From: Candidatus Sericytochromatia bacterium
Lineage (GTDB): Bacteria > Cyanobacteriota > Sericytochromatia > UBA7694
Reading direction: 5' to 3'
DNA: 64,000 nt
Assembly (NCBI GenBank): GCA_018780035.1
Contig: JADMKE010000029.1
Location: 1-64,000 of the forward strand
The notes beneath the pieces were generated by a model. It was not told where the DNA came from. It ran no database searches and saw only the letters and a list, made by a program, of their open reading frames with translations. The number at the start of each line of letters is the position of its first letter. Position 1 is the stretch's first letter. The position numbers were made by a program, and so were the translations under genes. Of the stretch, positions 16,557 to 23,177 are shown in pieces.

Positions 16557-16599
16557 TGACAGGCCGAAGACGTCGTCGTTTGCGCAGCAAGGTCTGTCA
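16557..16599. repeat. Hairpin between hsdS remnant and tnpA
   Basis: TGACAGGCC (16557-16565) pairs with GGTCTGTCA (16591-16599), one G-T wobble, around a 25-nt loop containing ACGTCGTCG. It may terminate tnpA transcription or belong to the IS end. No long T-run follows. Confidence 0.45.
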
Positions 16600-16614
16600 T
16601 TAACGTTTGACGGC

Positions 16615-17013
16615 TTACTTGCCTTGACATTCTGAGATGTAGCGTCGAATCACCTCAGCAGAAACTTGACCTGCTGTGCCAACATAATAGGCTTGTGTCC
16701 AGAGATGGTCTTTACCACAGATTTTCTTGAGTTTTGGAAATCGCTCTCTGAGATAGCGTGAGCTATAACCTTTGAGTATCCCAGCTATTTTAGCTGGTGA
16801 AACACTGGGCTTTGCTGAGACAAAGACGTGAACATGGTCTTCATCTGTCTCCATCTCAATAATTGTAAACCCGTTCCTCTCTGCCGCCTCAACAATCAGT
16901 TCTTTCGTTGCTTTCTGAATTTCACCTGTCAGTATCTCGCGTCGGTATCTTGGTATCCATACAAAATGATATGCTATAGAATAATGTGTCCATCGTGTTT
17001 TACCTGATTGCAT
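16615..17013 (-). CDS. tnpA: IS200/IS605 Y1 transposase TnpA
   Basis: A 132-residue single-strand transposase of normal length. It cuts and joins single-stranded IS ends as a dimer through a phosphotyrosine. The HUH motif is His60-Val-His62 in EDHVHVF. The nucleophile is probably Tyr125 in EVIRRYISECQ. The N-terminal VWIPRYRREIL and the central ILKGYSSRYLRERFP are typical. It is divergent from tnpB with 29 bp between the two starts, so both promoters must overlap there. The gene looks intact. Confidence 0.95.
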   Translation of the reverse strand: MQSGKTRWTHYSIAYHFVWIPRYRREILTGEIQKATKELIVEAAERNGFTIIEMETDEDHVHVFVSAKPSVSPAKIAGILKGYSSRYLRERFPKLKKICGKDHLWTQAYYVGTAGQVSAEVIRRYISECQGK

Positions 17014-17042
17014 AGTACCTCACTTTCAGTTATGATTGTAGC

Positions 17043-18605
17043 ATGGAATGTATCAAAATTCTCCCGCTAAAACACCTCACTCACTTTCAGCATGAGCAAA
17101 TCTGGTCAGCTCGTCTGGAAGCAGGTAAAGTATGGAACCAATGCAGGGACATTCATCTTGAGGCACGAAGCTCCAGTCAGCTTTGGCCCAATCGCACAGA
17201 TTTGCAGCAGGCGACAAAGGGGCTCTATGCCATGCACAGTCAAAGTGTGCAGATGATTTGCCACACCTTCCTGCAAAATATTGATACCACCCGCAAACTA
17301 CGTAAATCCGGGGTCAAAATTCGCTATCCTTACAAAACCAAGCACACTTATACCCTGATGTGGCCTGCTCAGGCTGTCAAAGTCACAGAGAACCGGGTGA
17401 TTTTGCCGATGGGTAGAGGCAGAGAGCCTCTGGTCTTGAATCTCAAATTGCCAGAAGGTGCAGGAGCCTGCAAACTGGTCTTTAATGATGGTTATGAGCT
17501 TCATGTCACCTATCATGTGGACGATGCTCAGGAGTCACCAGGAACTCGCAAAGCCTGTGTAGACCTGGGTGAAATCCATCAAGCCGCAGTGAGTACCGAT
17601 TCAGGACAAGCGATTGTTGTTTCCGGTCGTGGGATTCGCTCTCTCAAACGCCAAAGGTCAAAAGCTCTGGGAGAAATCGCCCAAAAGCGCAGCCGCTGTA
17701 AAAAGGGCTCCAAGCGTTACCGCAAGCTACAAAAGGCCAGGCGCAAAGTGAGCAAACGGTATCAGCAGCGCATCCGAGATTTGCGCCACAAAGGCACACG
17801 CAAAGTCATCAATTTCTGCATCGAACAGCAAGTCGGAAGCCTGTTTGTGGGTAATCCTCACGGTGTTAGGGAAAAGAAGTCAGGTAGAAAACACAACCAA
17901 CGGATGTCGAATTGGGAATTCGGGAGGGACATCCAGTATCTCAAAGAAAAATCAGTCAAAGCGGGCATTCAATGTTTCACAGGTTCTGAAAGGGGAACTT
18001 CAAGCCAGTGTCCAGAATGTTCGCATCGTCAAAAGCCCAAGGGTAGGCAGTGGAAGTGTAAAAAGTGTGGATTTTCTGGACACAGAGATGTAGTCGGAAG
18101 CGTCAACATGCACCCCATTGCTTTCAATTCAAAGATAGGGTTCCCCCAACATATCACGTATCTACGACCCGGCTATCTCAGCCGGAGACGTAGTAGTAGC
18201 CTGGACACGGGCCAAAGTTGCCTCAAGCGTCGGCGAGGACACAAGCCATACGCAGGAGGACAGCAGAGTTGTCTAAGGAAGTCTGAGCATCAGCCGCCCA
18301 CTTGTGGGGTCTCTCAAGAGACAGGTCATCGCTCAGAAGTTGCTCAGAAGCCCATCCTGTTCACGGGATTGGGAGTGTCACTCGGATTAGGTGAGCTGAG
18401 CCCCTTGGCTCAAGAACTCTTTACGCTGAAAGAGTTTCAGATCTTCTTTGCAGAAATCCAAAAACAGGTTGATGCGCCCCGTGGCACAGATTATAGGCAA
18501 GCCACACTCGATTTGCTGGAGCAAGAGTTAAACAGGCTCAAAGCTGAAAAAGACGCTCTTTCGGCATCTTCAGCGATAAATCAAACCCAAACACATCAGC
18601 CTTGA
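17043..18605 (+). CDS. tnpB: TnpB-family RNA-guided nuclease, RuvC-II Glu replaced, with extended C-terminus
   Basis: A 520-residue TnpB, longer than the usual 380-420. RuvC-I Asp174 lies in ACVDLGE and RuvC-III Asp349 in GHRDVVGSVNMH. The zinc ribbon is Cys323/Cys326/Cys339/Cys342 (CPECSHRQKPKGRQWKCKKC). The usual IEDL Glu of RuvC-II reads LFVGNPHGV, with Asn271; Glu292 in NWEFGRD could replace it. I recall the GNPHGV spelling from cyanobacterial TnpBs, but whether they cut is unknown to me. Residues 370-435 (LRPGYLSRRRSSSLDTGQSC) match the tail of that group and overlap the expected guide-RNA region. Residues 436-520 look unrelated and helical, perhaps flanking DNA read in frame. Confidence 0.88.
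   Translation: MECIKILPLKHLTHFQHEQIWSARLEAGKVWNQCRDIHLEARSSSQLWPNRTDLQQATKGLYAMHSQSVQMICHTFLQNIDTTRKLRKSGVKIRYPYKTKHTYTLMWPAQAVKVTENRVILPMGRGREPLVLNLKLPEGAGACKLVFNDGYELHVTYHVDDAQESPGTRKACVDLGEIHQAAVSTDSGQAIVVSGRGIRSLKRQRSKALGEIAQKRSRCKKGSKRYRKLQKARRKVSKRYQQRIRDLRHKGTRKVINFCIEQQVGSLFVGNPHGVREKKSGRKHNQRMSNWEFGRDIQYLKEKSVKAGIQCFTGSERGTSSQCPECSHRQKPKGRQWKCKKCGFSGHRDVVGSVNMHPIAFNSKIGFPQHITYLRPGYLSRRRSSSLDTGQSCLKRRRGHKPYAGGQQSCLRKSEHQPPTCGVSQETGHRSEVAQKPILFTGLGVSLGLGELSPLAQELFTLKEFQIFFAEIQKQVDAPRGTDYRQATLDLLEQELNRLKAEKDALSASSAINQTQTHQP
18140..18345 (+). ncRNA. Candidate omega/reRNA scaffold overlapping the 3' part of tnpB
   Basis: In TnpB elements the guide RNA scaffold overlaps the tnpB 3' end and its guide is the DNA just outside the IS. 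This segment has hairpins CCGGCT-ATCTC-AGCCGG (18169-18185) and GTCTC-TCAA-GAGAC (18309-18322). Boundaries are guesses from position. Confidence 0.35.
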
Positions 18606-18670
18606 TTTCGCCTGATTTTGGTAATACAATTCAAAAAAAATGAATATCATCATGAAATTGAGGCAATGAC

Positions 18671-19159
18671 ATGCGTGCTTACTCAAAAATAATTCCTGCA
18701 ACTATTCTGCTGAGTTTGATTGCTTGTGGCCCACCCGTGACTACCCAACCTCCAGCAAGCACCCCTGATACGGTTCTTAAAAGTGAAAATTTAAAGGGCT
18801 GCTATAAACAAGAAAAAACCATCACACCCATCATTTGTTTTGATCCGAAAAAGCTGACAACTCCGGATCCAAATTTCTCCTTCGATTATGCATGGTATGA
18901 CAGTGCCACATCGACGGCTACACGCCATAAAAAAGTCTATGAAGTAAAGCCCGATGTCCAATCTTTAACCCTGTTTACAGATGAAAAAACAAATACAGGT
19001 GAACCAAACAGTAAATGCGCGAGCATTAAATTTGTTGGCTCAGATCTGTACTTATCTGCTTTTAGAGATGTAAAAAAGAGCGATTGTACAGGAACTGCTT
19101 CAGAGGCAATCCATAAATGGGAAACCACAACAACACCTCAAGACCCCTCAAAAAAATAA
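18671..19159 (+). CDS. Small lipoprotein of unknown function
   Basis: A 162-residue predicted lipoprotein starting at ATG 18671, 9 nt after GAGG. The signal peptide MRAYSKIIPATILLSLIAC ends in a LIAC lipobox, followed by a Pro/Thr linker. The folded part has four Cys (GCYKQEK, IICFDPK, SKCASIKF, SDCTGTA), which could form two disulfides, and repeated Thr (ETTTTPQ) at the end. No family is recognised. It lies between the IS and repeat copy B and has lower GC than the core genes, so it may be an acquired cassette. Confidence 0.75.
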   Translation: MRAYSKIIPATILLSLIACGPPVTTQPPASTPDTVLKSENLKGCYKQEKTITPIICFDPKKLTTPDPNFSFDYAWYDSATSTATRHKKVYEVKPDVQSLTLFTDEKTNTGEPNSKCASIKFVGSDLYLSAFRDVKKSDCTGTASEAIHKWETTTTPQDPSKK

Positions 19160-19170
19160 CGCCAGAAGTA

Positions 19171-19324
19171 CCAACCCTTTGGCCAAGCACCTGAAAAGTG
19201 AAGGCAATTGCCGCGCCGCAGTCCCACGGATGGAACAGACAAGGCGCGGCACTTAGAGAGCGGAGCACATGGATGTGCGCAGCGAACGGCCTGAACTTCA
19301 GGTGCTTGCGCCAAACTGAGTCGG
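19171..19324 (+). repeat. Structured island repeat, copy B (full length)
   Basis: A 154-bp block from CCAACCC to GAGTCGG. The terminal arms TTTGGCCAAGCACCTGAA (19178-19195) and TTCAGGTGCTTGCGCCAAA (19297-19315) are complementary apart from one extra base. An internal stem GCCGCGCC (19210-19217) pairs with GGCGCGGC (19243-19250). A conserved right-hand core, GAGCGGAGCACATGGATGTG, follows. It contains no credible coding frame. Confidence 0.9.
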
Positions 19325-19386
19325 AATCACTTTTTCTGCATCTTCCCAGCTCTGAAGATACCAGCGAAGCCAAGCCTGCCTAGAAA

Positions 19387-19686
19387 TCAGCTAAGCAGCG
19401 CTTCCAAATCACTGCTTTGCAATTTATTACTGGCCTTTAAAAGCGCGACTTCCTCATCCACATGCTCATCAATCCAGCGTTTAATCAAGGATTGATAGCC
19501 TTTTTCGTTATGAACCTTGCTGAGAATTTTGAGTTTTTCAATCAGCACGGAATCCAAACGGAGAGAAATAGCCTTGGGCATTTTCTCCACACGCGCTTCA
19601 AACTCCCATTCATCAAGATCATCTGCTTGGTTAATCACCAGCTGATCAATCTCTGATTCACTTAACTCTTTTTTCATATCTCCCAC
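19387..19686 (-). CDS. BrnA/CopG-like antitoxin
   Basis: A 99-residue protein. The first half is acidic (SESEIDQLVINQADDLDEWE), as in toxin-binding arms of antitoxins. The segment KAISLRLDSVLIEKLKILSKVHNEKGYQSLIKRWI is a ribbon-helix-helix DNA-binding domain of the BrnA/CopG type, placed in the C-terminal half as in COG5304 proteins. It overlaps the upstream toxin-like gene by 13 bp on the same strand, the toxin-first order typical of brnTA. It should bind the toxin and repress the shared promoter. The pair lies between repeat copies B and C. Confidence 0.82.
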   Translation of the reverse strand: MGDMKKELSESEIDQLVINQADDLDEWEFEARVEKMPKAISLRLDSVLIEKLKILSKVHNEKGYQSLIKRWIDEHVDEEVALLKASNKLQSSDLEALLS

Positions 19687-19928
19687 CCAGTGATAATACG
19701 GACGACATTGCCCGGTTTTAGCTGGAAAATAATTTTCAGATCACGACCAGCATCCGTCGTACCCCACAATTGGAATCGATCTGGAAATTTCTTGTTACTT
19801 CTGACTTCAAAGCCATTGAAGAAACACTGCACAGCTTCATCAAAGCGAATAAAATGAGCAGCCAGTTTATTCTCAATATCTTCATCTTCTTCAAACTCAG
19901 AAGCCACAAATTCATTCCACTTAACCAT
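19674..19928 (-). CDS. BrnT/DUF4258-like toxin
   Basis: An 84-residue protein resembling BrnT/DUF4258 toxins of the RelE-like ribonuclease fold. The parts EDIENKLAAHFIRFDEAVQC, SNKKFPDRFQLWGTTDAG, and RDLKIIFQLKPGNVVRIITGWEI match the helix followed by a curled beta sheet. BrnT proteins cleave RNA and block translation. The match is weaker than for the antitoxin, and catalytic residues cannot be assigned with confidence. It is the first gene of the pair, with a promoter 37 bp upstream. Confidence 0.72.
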   Translation of the reverse strand: MVKWNEFVASEFEEDEDIENKLAAHFIRFDEAVQCFFNGFEVRSNKKFPDRFQLWGTTDAGRDLKIIFQLKPGNVVRIITGWEI

Positions 19929-19964
19929 GATGGCACCAATATACTTTTTGCCAGCTTATCCAAT

Positions 19965-19994
19965 ATAATATCGCAACACTGTATATACAATCAA
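19965..19994 (-). promoter_or_regulatory. Promoter of the toxin-antitoxin operon
   Basis: On the minus strand: TTGATT (19989-19994), an 18-bp spacer and TATTAT (19965-19970). The spacer begins with the palindrome GTATATAC, a possible site for the ribbon-helix-helix antitoxin. Confidence 0.6.
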
Positions 19995-20033
19995 CTAAAA
20001 ATTGAGCTTTAGCCAAAGACATCCACAGAACAC

Positions 20034-20185
20034 CCAACCCTTTGGCCAAGCACCTGAAAAGTGAAGGCAACAGGAACCCCGCCGCGCCACGAGGGCGAAA
20101 GGCGGGGTGACTCTTAGTGAGCGGAGCACATGGATGTGCGCAGCGAACGGCCAGAACTTCAGGTGCTTGCGCCAAACTGAGTCGG
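20034..20185 (+). repeat. Structured island repeat, copy C (full length)
   Basis: A 152-bp block in the same orientation as copy B, with identical terminal arms (20041-20058 and 20158-20176) and the same GAGCGGAGCACATGGATGTG core. The internal stem has a different sequence, CCCCGCC (20077-20083) with GGCGGGG (20101-20107), but still pairs. The pairing, not the sequence, is conserved there. Confidence 0.9.
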
Positions 20186-20228
20186 GTTCACACTTCCCTG
20201 CTTACTCCCCCAGCGCTGCAAATCCCCG

Positions 20229-21050
20229 TCAGACCGTCGGCCGCAACGTACTGGGAATGTCTTGGGCAAACATATCCTCATACGCGTCGGCCACACCTGC
20301 ACTGTGGGCCCGCCGCTCGGCCAGATCGGCCCCATTGTAGCGGCCCATCATACCATTGGCGCCGAGCACAACCGCATCACCATTGCGGTTTTCTTGGGCA
20401 CGGTCCATCGAGATGCGGGCATAAAAAGCCGAGCCCCAAATATTGTCGCTGATATCGTAGCGGTTTTCTTCGCTGGCTCCGAGGCGTTGGAAAATCGCCT
20501 GCACATTGGGACGCTCAACCACGGCGCGGATGTCGGGGTCGGAATAGTGCTGGCGTTCGCTATTGGAACGGGGATAACTTGCCGCGTAGGTCGGGTCGTA
20601 GCTCAAACGGCGCATCTCTTGAATCGCTACACCCGTTAATTGGCCCAGACCTTTGGCCCCGCTGTGACTCTCTGCGCGGGTATCAAAGCCCCCACTTTCG
20701 TGGGCAATAATCGACAACATGACTTTGGGATCGATCCCAAAAGCCCGGCTGGCGGCTTCCACTTCGATTGCAATTTCACGGGCCTGGGTGGCATTGGCTT
20801 TGGTGCTGGGATAGGCAAGAATTTCGTTATACAACTCCGTGGCCTTGGGGTTCATGCGCGGCACGTTTTGAAATTGGGTGGCATTGGGACTGGCGGGATG
20901 GCTGGCAGGAGTCCGTGGTGGGGCGGGTTGGGGGCGGGGTTGTGGCCGTTCTGGCTCAGCGGTTACTTTATCTTTGACATATTCGTATCCGGCTCTAGCA
21001 GTGGGGCCCAAGACGGGGCCCAAGACAGCGCGGAAGGGATCAAATTGCAT
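20229..21050 (-). CDS. Lytic transglycosylase-like (SLT) protein without signal peptide
   Basis: A 273-residue protein. After a Pro-rich linker (residues 30-65, PQPRPQPAPPRTP), residues 85-270 hold a lysozyme-like SLT domain: AFGIDPKVMLSIIAHESGGF with the catalytic Glu in HES, then SHSGAKGLGQLTG, and NIWGSAFYARISMDRAQ. Such enzymes cleave peptidoglycan to anhydro-muropeptides. No Sec signal is visible; the N-terminus is MQFDPFRAVLGPVLG. It may be delivered by another route or belong to a phage- or secretion-related system. It ends 44 bp from repeat copy C and is a single gene. Confidence 0.85.
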   Translation of the reverse strand: MQFDPFRAVLGPVLGPTARAGYEYVKDKVTAEPERPQPRPQPAPPRTPASHPASPNATQFQNVPRMNPKATELYNEILAYPSTKANATQAREIAIEVEAASRAFGIDPKVMLSIIAHESGGFDTRAESHSGAKGLGQLTGVAIQEMRRLSYDPTYAASYPRSNSERQHYSDPDIRAVVERPNVQAIFQRLGASEENRYDISDNIWGSAFYARISMDRAQENRNGDAVVLGANGMMGRYNGADLAERRAHSAGVADAYEDMFAQDIPSTLRPTV

Positions 21051-21180
21051 TTTATATTACCCCAAAATTATCGTGTTGCTTTTTGTATTTTACCCATCTG
21101 ACAGGGGTCTTAAACAATGGACCCACCGGAATGGGCCCATCATGACAAGACGCTTGAAGTTTGCCGTGTCAGGCAAAGAT

Positions 21181-21726
21181 TTAGAGCAGGGCTTCGATTT
21201 GGTCCACCAAGCGCTGATCCAAAGGCGCAATATCTGGAAAAAAGCGGGCCACAATTTGACCTTCGGCATTGAGCAGAAATTTTTCAAAATTCCATTTGAT
21301 CTCGTGGGCTTCGCCACTGATCAGATTGTGTTGGCGCAGGCGCCCTTCAAACTCCCCATCGGCGTTATGTATCGCATCCGGATGGCCTTCGGTTAATGCG
21401 GTATACAAAGGATGCTGACCAGGGCCTTTGACCACGATCTTTTGGTTGACGGGAAAACTCACGCCATAATTCAGGGAGCAAAAGCTCTGAATTTCTTCGT
21501 CTGTGCCGGGTTCTTGGCCCAGAAATTCATTGGCGGGAAAGCCCAAAATTTCGAGCCCTTGGTCATGGTATTTTTCATAGAGGGCTTGCAGACCCTCGTA
21601 CTGCGGGGTTAAACCACATTTAGAGGCCACATTGACAATTAAATAGGCTTTGGCCGTAAAGGACTGCAGGGTTTTGTCTTCGCCATTTTTGGCTTTAAAA
21701 GAGATCTGGTTTAAAGGCTGGCTCAT
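21181..21726 (-). CDS. Glutathione/thioredoxin peroxidase (GPx family)
   Basis: A 181-residue peroxidase that reduces hydroperoxides, in bacteria usually with thioredoxin. The start at 21726 (MSQPLNQISFKAKNG) follows GGAG 13 nt upstream; the frame is open further 5' without family similarity. The peroxidatic Cys37 lies in NVASKCGLTPQYEGLQ. Gln in FPANEFLGQEPG and Trp/Asn in IKWNFEKFLL complete the catalytic tetrad. FCSLNYGVSFPV carries a second Cys in the usual resolving position. No signal peptide is seen, so it is cytoplasmic. Confidence 0.93.
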   Translation of the reverse strand: MSQPLNQISFKAKNGEDKTLQSFTAKAYLIVNVASKCGLTPQYEGLQALYEKYHDQGLEILGFPANEFLGQEPGTDEEIQSFCSLNYGVSFPVNQKIVVKGPGQHPLYTALTEGHPDAIHNADGEFEGRLRQHNLISGEAHEIKWNFEKFLLNAEGQIVARFFPDIAPLDQRLVDQIEALL

Positions 21727-21836
21727 AAAATTTAGGCGCTCCAATTTTGAATAGATTCGGATCTTTGCTTCACTTTTACATTCTGCCACAGAATGCTTTA
21801 TCTGCACGGGTTGCGTAGAACAACCCCATTCGGATT

Positions 21837-21845
21837 TGGTATAGT
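21837..21845 (+). promoter_or_regulatory. Extended -10 promoter
   Basis: TGGTATAGT, identical to the efp box, ends 28 bp before the ATG at 21874. There is no clear -35. Confidence 0.5.
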
Positions 21846-21873
21846 GAGATCTGCAAACAGGAGGCCGTCCGAT

Positions 21874-23082
21874 ATGAAAAACAAACGCGTTTGTACTCTG
21901 CTCTGTATGGGGCTCACCCTGGCTGGGGGACTGGGTGCTTTGCCTGTTTCTGCAGCCAAAGTCCGTTACCAAGTGTCTAATTTTAATGAATTGATCCAGG
22001 CCTTGGGGCCCAACCGCGAAATCCGCCTCAGCCCTGGGATTTACCAATTAGAGCCCGGTTTTAAACCCAGCCCTTATGTCAAATGGCGCTCGCCAGAGAA
22101 CCACACGCTGGTGGTTCAAAACGTCAAAAATCTCAGCATCACAGGCAGTGGCCGCGAACAGACCAAATTGGTCAGCGCCAGTTGCGCGGGCGAAATCCTC
22201 GACTTTGAATCCTCAACAGCCGTACATTTACAGGGTGTGGGCTTTGGCCGGCGCCTGCCTGGAAAAACCCAGGAATTGGACTGCAGCCCCGATCTGCGTG
22301 AGCAGATTGAAGCCGCAGCCATGCCAGCATTTAAGCCCGACCCCGCCAAAATTGACAATTGGCAGCGGGTGGCCCATGCGATTGCCAATCACAAATCCGA
22401 AGGGTTGCAATTGCCCGATTATACCCAGGCCCTTTATCCCCAATTGCTGGAACAGGTCAAAGCCCAAACGGCCCCGATTCAACCCGAACAAGACCCGATC
22501 CGCCAGCGCAGCCACTCACTGCGTCCGCGCCTGGGCGAAAACTACCAGCTCAGTGGCAAGCTGATTTTGAATCAAAACCGCCAACCGGCCCAGGCTGCTG
22601 CGATGATTTTTGACCGCGACCAAAATTTGCTGGCGGTCATGGATGCCCAGGCCCAGGTGATTCTGGCCGTAGAAGGTCGCAACAATACCCGTCAGAGTTG
22701 GGTGCATACCCCTGAATGGCTGATGCAACATTCGATGGTGCTCAACTCCAATGCGCCAGCCCCCAATGGGGTCTATGCTTTTGGTACGATGATCCGCGAC
22801 AATCCTCAGGCCAGCTTTAGTTTTGGCAGTTTTCGGATTGTGCTCGAAGGGGGAAAATTGACCGAGCGGGAAATTCTCTTCCATTCACGTGATCACAAAC
22901 TCAACCAAGAAATTCCCTGGGCCCAAGATCTCAATGATGAAAATATTCGCACCTTGGGTTGTTTTCTCTTTCAAGATCCCGATCTCAATCTCTTGGCGCA
23001 ATTACTGCTCGCAGCCAATCGGCCTGTGGCCTTGGTGGTTCAGGGCGGCTATGCCAAAAATATCAGCTCCCCGGCGCTTTAA
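21874..23082 (+). CDS. Exported protein with N-terminal beta-helix-like segment, unknown function
   Basis: A 402-residue protein starting at ATG 21874, after CAGGAGG. Residues 1-27 are a signal peptide (LTLAGGLGALPVSAA). Residues 30-125 look like the first coils of a right-handed beta-helix: FNELIQALGPNREIRLSPGIYQL, then VQNVKNLSITGSG and AVHLQGVGFGRRLPG, as in carbohydrate-binding pectate-lyase-like proteins. The rest has no recognised domain; it contains a beta-rich block (FGSFRIVLEGGKLTEREILF) and ends VALVVQGGYAKNISSPAL. It is probably periplasmic. The gene is divergent from the peroxidase gene and sits 95 bp before acs. Confidence 0.78.
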   Translation: MKNKRVCTLLCMGLTLAGGLGALPVSAAKVRYQVSNFNELIQALGPNREIRLSPGIYQLEPGFKPSPYVKWRSPENHTLVVQNVKNLSITGSGREQTKLVSASCAGEILDFESSTAVHLQGVGFGRRLPGKTQELDCSPDLREQIEAAAMPAFKPDPAKIDNWQRVAHAIANHKSEGLQLPDYTQALYPQLLEQVKAQTAPIQPEQDPIRQRSHSLRPRLGENYQLSGKLILNQNRQPAQAAAMIFDRDQNLLAVMDAQAQVILAVEGRNNTRQSWVHTPEWLMQHSMVLNSNAPAPNGVYAFGTMIRDNPQASFSFGSFRIVLEGGKLTEREILFHSRDHKLNQEIPWAQDLNDENIRTLGCFLFQDPDLNLLAQLLLAANRPVALVVQGGYAKNISSPAL

Positions 23083-23177
23083 ACTTCTCAGCTTGAATTT
23101 TAAGTTGGCTTGAGTCAGAATTGACGCCTGCCTTGGGGAGTTGTATGGTAGGTGTAAATTCAGTACCGGAGGCAGTC

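Larger units (their letters stand above)
16524..18345. mobile_element. IS200/IS605-family insertion sequence with divergent tnpA and tnpB
   Basis: The element holds a Y1 HUH transposase gene and a TnpB gene in divergent orientation, as in IS605. There are no terminal inverted repeats. A subterminal hairpin at 16524-16546 (CCCACCCCC / GGGGGTTGGG with one unpaired T) fits a left-end recognition hairpin. The right end is not certain; hairpins at 18169-18185 and 18309-18322 lie in the expected place. Outer coordinates are estimates. Confidence 0.7.

Noticed and set aside
19171..20185. Integron attC sites
   Set aside because: Size, pairing and cargo are similar, but the ends read TTTGGC...GCCAAA and lack RYYYAAC/GTTRRRY, and no integrase is in the window.
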